DNA of 64,000 nucleotides from Methylobacterium sp. SyP6R (GTDB lineage Bacteria; Pseudomonadota; Alphaproteobacteria; Rhizobiales; Beijerinckiaceae), in NCBI RefSeq assembly GCF_019216885.1, contig NZ_JAAQRC020000002.1, forward strand, positions 507,001 through 571,000. Reading direction: 5' to 3'. Positions within the stretch are counted from its first letter, which is position 1. The number at the start of each line of letters is the position of its first letter. Of this stretch, positions 41,735 through 50,508 are shown in pieces. The translations under genes were made by a program, and so were the position numbers. The notes under the pieces are model-generated. The model searched no databases. It had not been told where the DNA came from and saw only the letters and a program-made list of their open reading frames with translations.

Positions 41735-42898
41735 ATGCATCAAGGTTCAGGTCACCGTCCGGCGGGTCCCCGTCTCCTCGGTCCCGGCCTCGTCCCGGCG
41801 CTGGTCCCGGCGCTGGTCCTGGCGCTCGTCGTCGCGCCCGCCGCCCGCTCCGAGCCCGATCCCGCCGCCCTGACCGTCGGCACCGTCGCTGCCCAGCACA
41901 AGGCCATCGACAAGCCCCTCGACTTCGTCGGCCGGATCGAGGCGCCGGCCCGCGTCGAGGTGCGGGCCCGGGTCGTCGGCTACCTCGACGCCGTCCTGTT
42001 CAAGGAGGGCGAGGTCGTGCGGGAGGGCATGCCGCTCTATCGTATCGAGCCCGACCTGTTCGAGGCCGCGGTGAAGCAGGCCGAGGGCGCGCTGGAGCGC
42101 AGCCGCGCCGCCGAGACCCTGGCGGCGATCCAGCTCCAGAGGGCCCAGGACCTCCTCGACCGCAATTCCGGCACGGTGGTCGCCCGCGACCAGGCCCGCG
42201 CCGCCCTCGACCAGGCGAAGGGCGCCGTCACGGGCGACGACGCCACCCTGAGGACCGCGCGGATCAACCTCGGCTACACGAGGATCGCGGCTCCCGTCGC
42301 CGGCCGGATCGGCCGGACCAGCGTGACCAAGGGCAACGTGGTCGGCCCCGACAGCGGCGTGCTGACGACCATCGTCAGCCAGGATCCGATGTTCGTCACC
42401 TTCCCGGTGAGCCAGCGCGAGTTCCTGCGGATGCGCCAGGGCGGTCCGATGCCGGAGCGCAGCCGGATCGCCGTGCGGGTCCGCTTCCAGGACGGCACGA
42501 CCTACGACCAGGTCGGGCGCATCAACTTCGTCGACATCAGCGTCGACCGCACCACCGACACGGTGCCGGTGCGTGCCGGCCTGCCGAACCCGGCGGGCGC
42601 CCTGCGGGACGGGCAGCTCGTCCAGGTCGCGCTCCAGACCGGGACGCCCGAGGAGAAGGTGGTGGTGCCGCAAGGCGCGCTCATCGCCGACCAGGGCGGC
42701 GTCTACGTCTTCGTGGTCGAGGATGGCCGCGCGGTGGTCCGGCGGGTGAGCGTGGCGTCGGGCGGCAGCGGCGGGGAGGCGGTGATCGAGTCCGGCCTCT
42801 CTGGCGGCGAGCGCGTCATCGTCGAGGGGCTGCAGCGCGTGCGCCCCGGCATCCCGGTGCTGTCGGTGCCGGCCGGGCAAGTCACGGGTAGAACCTGA
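41735..42898 (+). CDS. RND efflux periplasmic adaptor (membrane fusion protein)
   Basis: A 387-residue adaptor. The signal region holds the hydrophobic repeat 'LVPALVPALVLALVVAPAAR'. The body shows the expected order: barrel-sandwich hybrid first half ('VEVRARVVGYLDAVLFKEGE'), coiled-coil hairpin (about residues 95-165), second half ('YTRIAAPVAGRIGRTSVTKG'), beta-barrel and membrane-proximal domain ending 'GLQRVRPGIPVLSVP'. It links an RND pump to an outer-membrane channel. GAGGG lies 6 nt upstream of ATG 41735. The inner-membrane pump gene follows after 18 bp; no outer-membrane channel gene is next to it. Confidence 0.92.
   Translation: MHQGSGHRPAGPRLLGPGLVPALVPALVLALVVAPAARSEPDPAALTVGTVAAQHKAIDKPLDFVGRIEAPARVEVRARVVGYLDAVLFKEGEVVREGMPLYRIEPDLFEAAVKQAEGALERSRAAETLAAIQLQRAQDLLDRNSGTVVARDQARAALDQAKGAVTGDDATLRTARINLGYTRIAAPVAGRIGRTSVTKGNVVGPDSGVLTTIVSQDPMFVTFPVSQREFLRMRQGGPMPERSRIAVRVRFQDGTTYDQVGRINFVDISVDRTTDTVPVRAGLPNPAGALRDGQLVQVALQTGTPEEKVVVPQGALIADQGGVYVFVVEDGRAVVRRVSVASGGSGGEAVIESGLSGGERVIVEGLQRVRPGIPVLSVPAGQVTGRT
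41789..41824. repeat. 3 x 12-bp in-frame repeat in the adaptor's signal peptide
   Basis: Three 12-bp units of the form CTGGTCCCGGCG (one or two substitutions) encode repeated LVPA tetrapeptides in the hydrophobic core of the signal sequence. Confidence 0.85.
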
Positions 42899-42916
42899 CC
42901 GGAAGGACCTGATCCG

Positions 42917-45900
42917 ATGCTCTCCGCGATCTTCGTCGACCGGCCGCGCCTGGCGGTGGTGATCGCCATCGTCACGGCGATCGCCGGCGGGCTCGCTTTG
43001 CTGGCGATCCCGGTGGCGCAGTATCCCGACATCGTGCCGCCCCAGGTCTCGGTGACGACGACCTATCCGGGCGCCGCCGCCGACGTGGTCGAATCGACCG
43101 TGGCGCAGCCGATCGAGTCGCAGGTCGTCGGCGTCGACAAGATGATCTACATGAAGAGCGTGAGCGGCAACGACGGCAGCTACACGCTCACCGCCTCGTT
43201 CGAGCTCGGCACCGATCCCGACATCAACGCTGTCAACGTCAACAACCGGGTCCAGATCGCGCTGGCGAAGCTCCCCGAGGACGTGCGCAAGCAGGGCGTC
43301 ACGGTCAAGAAGAAGTCTTCGGCCCTGCTCGGCGTGCTGGCGGTCTACTCGCCGAAGGCGATCCAGGATCCGCTGTTCATCTCGAACTACGTCACCATCA
43401 ACCTGCTCGACCGGATCCGCAGCACGCCGGGCGTGGGCGACGCGACCCTGTGGGGACCGCAGGACTACGCGATGCGGGCCTGGATCCGCACCGACCAGCT
43501 CACCGGTCTCAACCTGACCACCGGCGACGTCATCGGGGCGATCAAGGCGCAGAACGTCCAGGCGCCGGTCGGCCGCATCGGCGCCCGGCCGATCTCGGAC
43601 GAGCAGCAGCTCCAGCTCAGCATCCAGACGCAGGGGCGGCTCACCTCGCCCGAGCAGTTCCGCAACATCATCCTGCGCACCAACCCGGACGGGTCGCTCC
43701 TGCGCCTCGGCGACGTCGCGAGGGTCGAGCTCGGCGCGGCGAGCCTCGACCGCGAGACCCGGCTCAACGGCAGCCCGGCCACCGTCATCGCGATCTACCA
43801 GTCGCCCGGCGCCAATGCGATCGCGACGCTCAAGGAGGTCACCGCGAGGGTCTCGGCCCTGGCCAAGGCCTTTCCCGAGGGCCTCGAATGGAAGGTCACC
43901 TACGATCCCACCGCCTTCATCACCGAGACGGTGCACGAGGTGCAGAAGACCCTGGTCGAGGCCTTCGTCCTCGTAGTGATTGTGGTGTTACTGTTCCTGG
44001 GCAGCCTGCGGGCGACCCTGATCCCGACGATCGCCGTGCCCGTGAGCCTGATCGGCACCTTCATCGCCCTGAAGGCGATCGGCTACTCGGCGAACTCTGT
44101 CTCGCTGCTCGCCCTGGTGCTCGCCATCGGCATCGTGGTCGACGACGCCATCGTGGTGGTCGAGAACGTCGAGCGGGTGATGGAGGAGCATCCCGAACTC
44201 TCGCCCCGCGAGGCGACGAAGCGCGCCATGGCGGAGATCACCGCGCCGATCGTCGCCATCACCCTGGTGCTGCTCTCGGTCTTCGTGCCGGTCGCCTTCG
44301 TGCCGGGCATCTCGGGCGAGCTGTTTCGCCAGTTCGCGGTCGCGGTCGCGGTCTCGATGCTGCTCTCGGCGATCAACGCGCTCACCCTCTCGCCCGCGCT
44401 CTGCGGCGTGCTCCTGCGGCCCCATCACGGGCCGCGGCGCGGCATCATGGGCTTCGTCATGCGGAGCATCGACGCCGTGCGCGACGGCTACGGCGCGGCG
44501 GTCGCCCGCATCGTGCGCCTGTCGGTCCTCGGCCTCGTCGTCACCCTCGCGGCGGCCTGGGGCATTGTGCAGTTGGCGCGGATCACCCCCACGGGGTTCC
44601 TGCCGGAGGACGACCAGGGCGCCTTCTTCGTCGTGGTGCAATTGCCCGAGGGCGCCGCGGTGGGCCGCACCGCCGACGTCGCGGCCAGCGCCGAGGCGAT
44701 CCTGCGCGAGGAGCATGCGGTGGCCGACGTGACCACCGTGGTCGGCCTCAACTTCATCGACAACTACTCGCAGAGCAGCGCCGCCTTCATGGTCGTGACG
44801 CTCAAGGGGTTCGAGGAGCGAAAAGGCGCGGGCGACGGCGCCGCCGCGCTGATCGCCCGGCTCGGCCAGCGTTTCCGCGAGATCCCGGGCGGCCTCGTCG
44901 TGCCGCTCAGCCCCCCGCCGATCATCGGGCTCGGCACCGGCGGCGGCTTCGCCTACGTGCTGGAGGACCTGCGCGGCGGCGATCCGCGCGAACTCGCCCA
45001 GGTGCTGCGCGGCCTCATCGTCGCGGCCAACCAGGAGCCGAAGCTCAGCCGCGTGTTCAGCACCTTCTCGGCGACGAACCCGTCCGTCCTCCTCGATATC
45101 GACCGCAACAAGGTCCAGATCCTCGGCGTCTCCCTCGACAGCGTGTTCCAGGCGCTTCAGGCCTCGCTCGGCGGCTACTACGTCAACGACATCAACCTGT
45201 TCGGCCGGACATGGCAGGTCCAGGTCCAGGCCGAGGCGACCGATCGCCAGAGGATCGACGACATCTATCGCATCAACGTGCGCAACAAGGACGGCGAGAT
45301 GGTGCCCCTGCGCAGCCTCGCCGAGGTGCGCATCGTCGTCGGACCGCCCGCGCTCATCCGCTACAACAACCTGCGCGCCGTGACGGTGCAGGGCGGGCCG
45401 GCCCCGGGCGTCTCGTCGGGCCAGGCGCTCGCCGCCATGGAGGCGGTCGCGGCCCGCACCCTGCCGTCGGGCTTCGGGGCTGAATGGACCGACACCGCCT
45501 TCCAGGAGAAGCGCGCCGAGGGCAAGACCGCGATCATCCTCGCCTTCGCGGTTCTGTTCGCCTTCCTGTTCCTGGTCGGGCTCTACGAGAGCTGGACGAT
45601 CCCCGTGCCGGTGCTGCTCTCGGTGACCGTCGGCATCGTCGGCGCCTACGCGGCGATGGTCTGGGGCGGGCTCACCCTCGACCTCTACGCCCAGATCGGC
45701 ATGGTGGTGCTGATCGGACTGGCTGCCAAGAACGGCATCCTCATCGTCGAGTTCGCCAAGGAGCAGCGCGAGCACGGCGTGCCGCTGCGCGAGGCCGCCA
45801 CCGAGGGGGCGCGGCTGCGGTTCCGGCCGGTGATGATGACCTCCTTCGCCTTCATCCTCGGCCTCCTGCCCCTCGTCGTCGCCACCGGCGCCTCGCAGCT

Positions 45901-46111
45901 CGCCCGCAAGAACGTCGGCACCCCGGTCTTCGGCGGCATGATCGCCGCCTCCTTCCTCGGCATCTTCGTGATCCCGCCGCTCTACGTCGTGTTCCAGAGC
46001 CTGCGCGAGCGGGCCTGGCGGCTCCTCGGCGGCAGGACGACGGAGCCGTCGCCGCCGAAGGAGCCGGAGGGCGCCCCGGGGCACACGCCGGAGCACCTGC
46101 CCGCGGAATAG
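42917..46111 (+). CDS. RND-family multidrug efflux pump (AcrB/MexB type, HAE1)
   Basis: A 1064-residue inner-membrane pump with two homologous halves, twelve membrane helices and large periplasmic domains. Family motifs: N-terminal '[20 protein letters not shown]', '[19 protein letters not shown]', proton-relay '[20 protein letters not shown]' (the Asp pair in TM4), '[20 protein letters not shown]' and '[20 protein letters not shown]' in the second half. Length (about 1040-1060) is typical. It exports drugs or lipophilic compounds using the proton gradient with the adaptor upstream. The C-terminal tail is Pro/Glu-rich. Confidence 0.95.
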   Translation: MLSAIFVDRPRLAVVIAIVTAIAGGLALLAIPVAQYPDIVPPQVSVTTTYPGAAADVVESTVAQPIESQVVGVDKMIYMKSVSGNDGSYTLTASFELGTDPDINAVNVNNRVQIALAKLPEDVRKQGVTVKKKSSALLGVLAVYSPKAIQDPLFISNYVTINLLDRIRSTPGVGDATLWGPQDYAMRAWIRTDQLTGLNLTTGDVIGAIKAQNVQAPVGRIGARPISDEQQLQLSIQTQGRLTSPEQFRNIILRTNPDGSLLRLGDVARVELGAASLDRETRLNGSPATVIAIYQSPGANAIATLKEVTARVSALAKAFPEGLEWKVTYDPTAFITETVHEVQKTLVEAFVLVVIVVLLFLGSLRATLIPTIAVPVSLIGTFIALKAIGYSANSVSLLALVLAIGIVVDDAIVVVENVERVMEEHPELSPREATKRAMAEITAPIVAITLVLLSVFVPVAFVPGISGELFRQFAVAVAVSMLLSAINALTLSPALCGVLLRPHHGPRRGIMGFVMRSIDAVRDGYGAAVARIVRLSVLGLVVTLAAAWGIVQLARITPTGFLPEDDQGAFFVVVQLPEGAAVGRTADVAASAEAILREEHAVADVTTVVGLNFIDNYSQSSAAFMVVTLKGFEERKGAGDGAAALIARLGQRFREIPGGLVVPLSPPPIIGLGTGGGFAYVLEDLRGGDPRELAQVLRGLIVAANQEPKLSRVFSTFSATNPSVLLDIDRNKVQILGVSLDSVFQALQASLGGYYVNDINLFGRTWQVQVQAEATDRQRIDDIYRINVRNKDGEMVPLRSLAEVRIVVGPPALIRYNNLRAVTVQGGPAPGVSSGQALAAMEAVAARTLPSGFGAEWTDTAFQEKRAEGKTAIILAFAVLFAFLFLVGLYESWTIPVPVLLSVTVGIVGAYAAMVWGGLTLDLYAQIGMVVLIGLAAKNGILIVEFAKEQREHGVPLREAATEGARLRFRPVMMTSFAFILGLLPLVVATGASQLARKNVGTPVFGGMIAASFLGIFVIPPLYVVFQSLRERAWRLLGGRTTEPSPPKEPEGAPGHTPEHLPAE

Positions 46112-46124
46112 GGGAGGACCCGCC

Positions 46125-46202
46125 ATGGACGAGACCGACCCGGGCCTGCTGGCGGAGGTGCCCGATGATTATCATGAAAGTATTTTGAGAAGGGTTTTAT
46201 AA
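46125..46202 (+). pseudogene. 25-codon ORF after the RND pump gene, probable 5' stub of a lost gene
   Basis: An ATG with GGGGAGG 6 nt upstream, 13 bp after the RND stop, opens a frame of only 25 codons (MDETDPGLLAEVPDD...) that ends in an abruptly AT-rich sequence. The strong translation signal and the sudden change in composition at about 46165 suggest the start of a third operon gene whose body was deleted, near the interspersed repeat at 46228. A genuine micropeptide cannot be excluded. Confidence 0.4.
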
Positions 46203-46227
46203 TCAAAACTTGACGCAAATGGTACTT

Positions 46228-46370
46228 TCCTGCCCTCATACCTCATCCTGAGGTGCGACCGAAGGGAGCCTCGAAGGAGGCTCCAGAAATCTCGGCGCTC
46301 TCTGGAACCCTCCTTCGAGGTCAGTCGATCTTCGATCGACTAACACCTCAGGAGGAGGTCGAGGGTGGGA
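46228..46370. repeat. Interspersed palindromic repeat, copy B (overlaps the 3' end of atpC)
   Basis: About 143 bp, related to copies A and C: 'CCTCATCCTGAGGTGCG', 'CGAAGGAGGCTCC', 'CCCTCCTTCGAGGTCAGTCG', 'ATCTTCGATCGACT' and terminal GAGGGTGGGA. It supplies the last about 45 codons of the atpC reading frame on the minus strand. Confidence 0.85.
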
Positions 46371-46889
46371 AAGATCTCGTCGATCAGTCAAACAGATCTG
46401 ATCCATTGTCCGGAAGAATTCATCCGGAAAATGGATCGCCAGCCCGTGCGGCGCGTGAGCGAAGCCGCAGCGGCCTGACAGTCCGAGGCTCGCCCCGATC
46501 TCCTCCAGCCGCCCGATCGAGACGTCGCAGCGCGCCTGGTGGTCGAGATCCGCCGAGCTGTCGCGCTCCAGGCGGATCTCCTCGATCTCGGCCGCGATCC
46601 GGTCGGCGGTCATCTCCTCGACCGCCGTCACGCGCTCCGCCAGGATCGTGACCCGCGTCGCCCCGCCCTCGGCCGCGATCTCGGCGAGGCCGCCGCTGAC
46701 ATAGGCCCGGCGGCCGGTCCCGGTCGCGTCGGTGGCGAAGACGATCCCGGCATGGAGCAGGGTGACGAGGGGCACGTGGCCGGGAAGGACCGTCATCTCG
46801 CCGTCGGCGCCCGGCAGCAGCACCGACCGGACCTCGCCCGAGAACACGATCCGCTCGGGCGACACGAGTTCCGCGACAAGACCTGCCAT
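46236..46889 (-). CDS. atpC: Orphan F-type ATPase epsilon subunit with repeat-derived C-terminal extension
   Basis: The first about 137 residues match an ATP synthase epsilon chain: 'VSPERIVFSGEVRSVLLPGA', 'GEMTVLPGHVPLVTLLHAG', 'AYVSGGLAEIAAEGG', 'VTILAERVTAVEEMTADR' and a C-terminal helical hairpin. The frame then continues for about 80 residues; the last about 45 are encoded by the interspersed repeat. Normal epsilon ends near 135-140. No other ATPase subunit gene flanks it, although such a gene would be expected beside atpD in an alternative (N-type) ATPase operon. It begins 10 bp after the fabI remnant. Probably non-functional or relictual. Confidence 0.7.
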   Translation of the reverse strand: MAGLVAELVSPERIVFSGEVRSVLLPGADGEMTVLPGHVPLVTLLHAGIVFATDATGTGRRAYVSGGLAEIAAEGGATRVTILAERVTAVEEMTADRIAAEIEEIRLERDSSADLDHQARCDVSIGRLEEIGASLGLSGRCGFAHAPHGLAIHFPDEFFRTMDQICLTDRRDLSHPRPPPEVLVDRRSTDLEGGFQRAPRFLEPPSRLPSVAPQDEV

Positions 46890-46899
46890 GCTCCCCCCC

Positions 46900-47260
46900 T
46901 CACGCCATGATGCCGAGGCCGCCGTCGACGTAGACGGTCGAGCCGGTGAGACGGGCGGCGTAGGGCGTCGTCAGGAAGGCGGCGGTGAGGCCGACATCGT
47001 CGATGTCGACGAGTTCGCCGATCGGCGCGCGCTGGATCGCCTCGTTGAGGAGAAGGTCGAAATTCTTGAGGCCCGAGGCGGCGCGCGTCTTGAGGGGGCC
47101 GGGCGACACGGCGTGGACGCGGATACCGCGGTCGCCGAGCTCGTAGGCGAGGTAGCGCACGGCGCTCTCCAAAGCCGCCTTGACCGGCCCCATCAGGTTG
47201 TAGTTCGGCACGACCTTGGTGGCGCCGTGGTACCTCATGGTCAGGAGCGTGCCGCGATCG
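46900..47260 (-). pseudogene. fabI: 5'-truncated enoyl-ACP reductase (fabI C-terminal half)
   Basis: The frame encodes the C-terminal portion of a FabI-type short-chain dehydrogenase: 'GTLLTMRYHGATKVVPNYNL' with the catalytic Tyr-x6-Lys ('NYNLMGPVK'), 'GIRVHAVSPGPLKTRAASGL', 'ELVDIDDVGLTAAFL' and 'TGSTVYVDGGLG'. The first about 145 residues, including the NAD-binding Rossmann glycines, are missing. Homology begins exactly where the DUF3141 frame ends (about 47240-47260), so a deletion has fused the two loci. A short protein from the ATG at 47238 (112 aa) is possible but would lack the cofactor site. Confidence 0.82.
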
Positions 47261-48758
47261 TCATGCCGTAGAGCCCGGGCGGCAGGTGCTCGATATAGTC
47301 GAGGAGATCGACGATCCGCGCATGCTCGCGCCGGGCGACGCTGCCCGAGACGAAGATGCCGGGATGCCCGATGCTCTGGTGCATCAGCCCGACGATGACC
47401 TGCCCGTTCGCCTTCAGCCCCGCGGTGGTGGGATAGAGGTCGGCGACCCAGTTGAAGTCCTGCTGCGGCGGGGTGATGGTGTCGCCGAGCGAGGCGAACA
47501 GGATGATCGGCGAGCGGATCGCCCGCAGGTCGAAGGCCCGGCCCTCGGCCCATTCGGCGCGGCCTGCGGCCAGCCGGTTGCCGACGAAGAGGTTGTCGAC
47601 GATCCAGCGGATTTCTTCCCGATTCATCAGGAAGTACCCACCCCACCAGCGCTCGAACTCCAGGTAGCGCGGCGGCTCGGTGTCGATCTTCGAGAACAGT
47701 GTGTAGGATTTCCCGAAAAAGGTATTGGCGGGGTCGAGGGATTCGAAGTCGTCGACGAGGTGGGCGCCGTCGAAGACGCCGCCGCCGAGATCGCTGGCAA
47801 GCAAAGCCGTCCAGCTTCCGCCGAGCATGCCGCCGGCGTAGCGCATCGGGTTCTCGGCGTCGTTGCCGGCCCAGTAGGACATCGGCGCGCCGTTCACCAC
47901 GATCGGCCCGACGCTCCCGGGATCGAGGGCGCCCACCAGCATCGCCGCCCAGCCGCCCTGGCAATTGCCGACGATGACGGGCCTGCCGCAGGTCGGATGG
48001 CGTTCGCGCACGAGGCGCACGAAGGCGGCTTCCGCCTGCGCCACGTCCGCCAGGGTCTGGCCCGGGACCGGATCGGGAAAGAAGATCGCCACGTAGACCG
48101 GATGGCCGGCGCGCATCGCCACCCCGACCTCGGAATCCGGCTTGAAGCCGCCGATGCCGGGCCCGTGCCCGGCGCGCGGGTCGATGATGAGGTAGGGGCG
48201 CTTCTCCTCGTCGGCCGGGCTGTCGGCCGGCAGCAGGATCCGCGCCAGGGCGTAGTTCGCCGGCCGCTCGAAGCGGCGGGCATCGGCCACGATCTCGTAG
48301 GGAAAGGCGAGGAGCGGCGGCTTGCCGGCCGCCTCGTGCACGAGCCAGTCGTTGCCGCGCTGCCGGAGCGTGTCCCTGAACAAGAGCGAGCGCTGGGCGA
48401 AGTCGGTCCAGTAGGTGACGGCGTCGCCGGCGGCCCGGACCGGATTCGTCGGCCGCGCGTGCTCCGGCCAGGCGCCGCCGGCCTTCTGCCAGGCGCCGCC
48501 AGCCTTCTGCCAGGCGCCGCCAGCCTTCTGCCAGGCGCCGCCAGCCTTCTGCCAGGCGCCGCCGGCTTTCTGCCAGGCGCTGCAGGCCTCCAGCCAAACG
48601 CCGCCGGCGTCCTGCATCGCGTCGAGATACGCACCGAGCGCCGCGGTGCAGCGGTCCCGGTAGATCTCGGCGAAGCGGGCCTGGAGCCGGAGGAGGGAGG
48701 CCGGGCCGTTGGTCGCCGCATCCTGCCGGGAGTCGTTGCCTGTCGCGGGCTGTGTCAT
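47241..48758 (-). CDS. DUF3141 protein, 3'-truncated by fusion to fabI
   Basis: A 505-residue protein. The N-terminal about 110 residues are helical and phasin-like with an AWQKAGG heptad repeat; the rest is an alpha/beta-hydrolase-like DUF3141 region with 'GHGPGIGGFKPDSEVGVAMR' and the nucleophile-elbow-like 'VIVGNCQGGWAAMLVGA', 'GNDAENPMRYAGGMLGG'. It ends just after 'IEHLPPGLYGMTI', within the domain; family members are usually about 750-800 residues. The 3' part has been lost together with the 5' half of fabI. GGAG lies 8 nt before the ATG. DUF3141 genes typically accompany pta-ack in PHA/acetate clusters. Confidence 0.82.
   Translation of the reverse strand: MTQPATGNDSRQDAATNGPASLLRLQARFAEIYRDRCTAALGAYLDAMQDAGGVWLEACSAWQKAGGAWQKAGGAWQKAGGAWQKAGGAWQKAGGAWPEHARPTNPVRAAGDAVTYWTDFAQRSLLFRDTLRQRGNDWLVHEAAGKPPLLAFPYEIVADARRFERPANYALARILLPADSPADEEKRPYLIIDPRAGHGPGIGGFKPDSEVGVAMRAGHPVYVAIFFPDPVPGQTLADVAQAEAAFVRLVRERHPTCGRPVIVGNCQGGWAAMLVGALDPGSVGPIVVNGAPMSYWAGNDAENPMRYAGGMLGGSWTALLASDLGGGVFDGAHLVDDFESLDPANTFFGKSYTLFSKIDTEPPRYLEFERWWGGYFLMNREEIRWIVDNLFVGNRLAAGRAEWAEGRAFDLRAIRSPIILFASLGDTITPPQQDFNWVADLYPTTAGLKANGQVIVGLMHQSIGHPGIFVSGSVARREHARIVDLLDYIEHLPPGLYGMTIAARS
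48468..48614. repeat. 21-bp in-frame tandem repeat (5 conserved + 2 diverged copies) in DUF3141
   Basis: On the plus strand the unit is CCAGGCGCCGCCAGCCTTCTG. Five near-identical copies encode the heptad AWQKAGG on the minus strand; two further copies (48573-48614) have drifted. The period of seven residues suits an amphipathic helix. Confidence 0.92.
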
Positions 48759-48782
48759 GAGAGCATCTCCAGTGCCCGCGGC

Positions 48783-49289
48783 TCAGGCCTGAGCGGCCTT
48801 CCAGGTGAGGAAGAAGCCGATGTCGCCCGGCATGCCGTCCGGCCAGTCGACGACCATCGCCCTGAGGCCGTAGCCGGCGGGGTGCAGGCGGTCGCGCCAG
48901 AGTTCGTAGGCCTGCCGCGGACGGCCGGTCAGGGTCTCGGCCCAGCCGGCCTCGCCGTTGTTGATCGCCCGGCCCTTGTCGCTGCACATCAGGTTCGGGA
49001 AGCGCATCACGAGCAGTTCCTTCTGGCCCTGCTCGGCGGCGATGCGCAGCTTGTGCAGCAGGGCCTGCATGATCTCGCCGACCTTTTCCGGCGTGACCGC
49101 GACGGGCTCGGCGAGCTGCTTGGCCAGTTCCGCCCGCGCCTTGCCGGCCCGGTCCTGCCCCTCGATCTCCTTCATGGCCCGGGCGGCGCGCATGCGGGCC
49201 GAGTAGGCGGCGAGATCGTCGGCCGACATGAAGGGCTCGTTGCCGATCGCGGCGGGCTTCGCGTCGGGATGGGTCGTCAGCGCCTCCAT
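48783..49289 (-). CDS. Conserved hypothetical protein of the pta-ack-DUF3141 cluster
   Basis: A 168-residue soluble protein. Helical N-terminal half ('SADDLAAYSARMRAARAMKE', 'AELAKQLAEPVAVTPEKVGE') and a C-terminal half with 'QGQKELLVMRFPNLMCSDKG' and 'YGLRAMVVDWPDGMPGDIGF'. No catalytic motif recognised. It lies between acetate kinase (16 bp gap) and DUF3141 (24 bp gap) on the same strand, so it is almost certainly co-transcribed. Confidence 0.78.
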   Translation of the reverse strand: MEALTTHPDAKPAAIGNEPFMSADDLAAYSARMRAARAMKEIEGQDRAGKARAELAKQLAEPVAVTPEKVGEIMQALLHKLRIAAEQGQKELLVMRFPNLMCSDKGRAINNGEAGWAETLTGRPRQAYELWRDRLHPAGYGLRAMVVDWPDGMPGDIGFFLTWKAAQA

Positions 49290-49305
49290 GACATCCTCCT
49301 TGGTC

Positions 49306-50508
49306 TCAGGGCACCGTCAGGCGCGCATCGTCGAGCACCTCGTGCATCCCGCTGGCGATCGTCGCCTCCTCGTCGGTCGGGACGACGTAGGCCTGGGGGC
49401 CGGAGCCGGCGCTGATCCGGGAAGCGCCCGCCGCGTTCGCGGCCGCGTCGAGCCGGAATCCGGCCCAGGCGGCGCCCCGCAGCACCTCGGCCCGGGTCGC
49501 GGCGTCGTTCTCGCCGATGCCGCCGGTGAAGACGAGGCCGTCGATCCCGCCGAGCGCCGCGACGAGCGAGCCGAGCTCGCGCCCGATGCGGTAGACGAAG
49601 AGGTCGATGGCCATCCGCGCACGCCGGTCCTCGGCGGCGCGGGCGCGCAGCACCCGCATGTCGTTCGACAGGCCGGAGACGCCGAGCAACCCTGAGCGGG
49701 TGTAGAGCAGGTGCTCCGCCGCCTGGACGTCGAGCTGCATCTCCCGCATGAGGTAGAACACCACGCCCGGATCGAGGCTGCCGCAGCGGGTGCCCATCGG
49801 CAGCCCGTCGAGGGCCGAGAAGCCCATCGTGGTGGCGACGCTGCGACCGCCCGCCAGCGCGCACAGGCTCGCGCCGCTGCCGAGATGGGCCACGACCACC
49901 CGGCCCTCCGCGAGGCCGGGCGCGCAGGCGGCGAGCTGCCCGGCGACGAAGGCATAGGACAGGCCGTGGAAGCCGTAGCGGCGCACGCCCCGGTCGGTGA
50001 TCTCGGCCGGCAGCGCGAAGAGCTGCGCGACCTCCGGCTGGCCGCGGTGGAAGGCGGTGTCGAAGCACGCCACCTGCGGCAGGTCCGGAAACAGCCGCCG
50101 CAGGATGCGGACCGGCGCGAGGTTGTGCGGCTGGTGCAGGGGCGCGAGCGGGACGAGGCGTTCCAGCGCCGCCAGCACCGCGTCGTCGATCCGCACGGGC
50201 GCGGCGTAATCCGCGCCGCCATGCACGACCCGATGCCCGACCGCCGCCAGCCGGTGCCCGCTCCGATGCTCCCGCAGCCACGCGGCGACGTGGAGAAGGG
50301 CCTCCTCGTGACCGAATTCGCCCGCCCCGAACCGCTCCTCGGCGACGACCGCGCCGGTCCGATCGTGCACGACCATGTGCGCCGCGCCGCCGAGCCCCTC
50401 GAAGAGGCCGCGGGAGAGGCGGTGCGGCACGCCGTCCCCTCCCGGCTCGAACACCTGGAACTTGAGGCTCGACGAGCCCGCATTCAGCACGAGGTAGGCC
50501 GGGATCAT
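49306..50508 (-). CDS. ackA: Acetate kinase
   Basis: A 400-residue ASKHA-fold kinase. Signatures: 'YLVLNAGSSSLKFQVFE' (N-terminal phosphate motif), 'AVGHRVVHGGADY', 'ACFDTAFHRGQPEVAQLFAL', 'RYGFHGLSYAFVA', 'VVVAHLGSGASLCAL' (phosphate 2) and 'GLVFTGGIGENDAATRAEVL' (adenosine). It interconverts acetyl phosphate + ADP and acetate + ATP. The ATG overlaps the phosphotransacetylase stop (ATGA), so the pair is translationally coupled and allows substrate-level ATP formation when oxygen is short. Confidence 0.95.
   Translation of the reverse strand: MIPAYLVLNAGSSSLKFQVFEPGGDGVPHRLSRGLFEGLGGAAHMVVHDRTGAVVAEERFGAGEFGHEEALLHVAAWLREHRSGHRLAAVGHRVVHGGADYAAPVRIDDAVLAALERLVPLAPLHQPHNLAPVRILRRLFPDLPQVACFDTAFHRGQPEVAQLFALPAEITDRGVRRYGFHGLSYAFVAGQLAACAPGLAEGRVVVAHLGSGASLCALAGGRSVATTMGFSALDGLPMGTRCGSLDPGVVFYLMREMQLDVQAAEHLLYTRSGLLGVSGLSNDMRVLRARAAEDRRARMAIDLFVYRIGRELGSLVAALGGIDGLVFTGGIGENDAATRAEVLRGAAWAGFRLDAAANAAGASRISAGSGPQAYVVPTDEEATIASGMHEVLDDARLTVP

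Noticed and set aside
43988..46126. 712-codon minus-strand frame opposite the RND pump
   Set aside because: Antisense shadow of a strongly conserved transporter gene.
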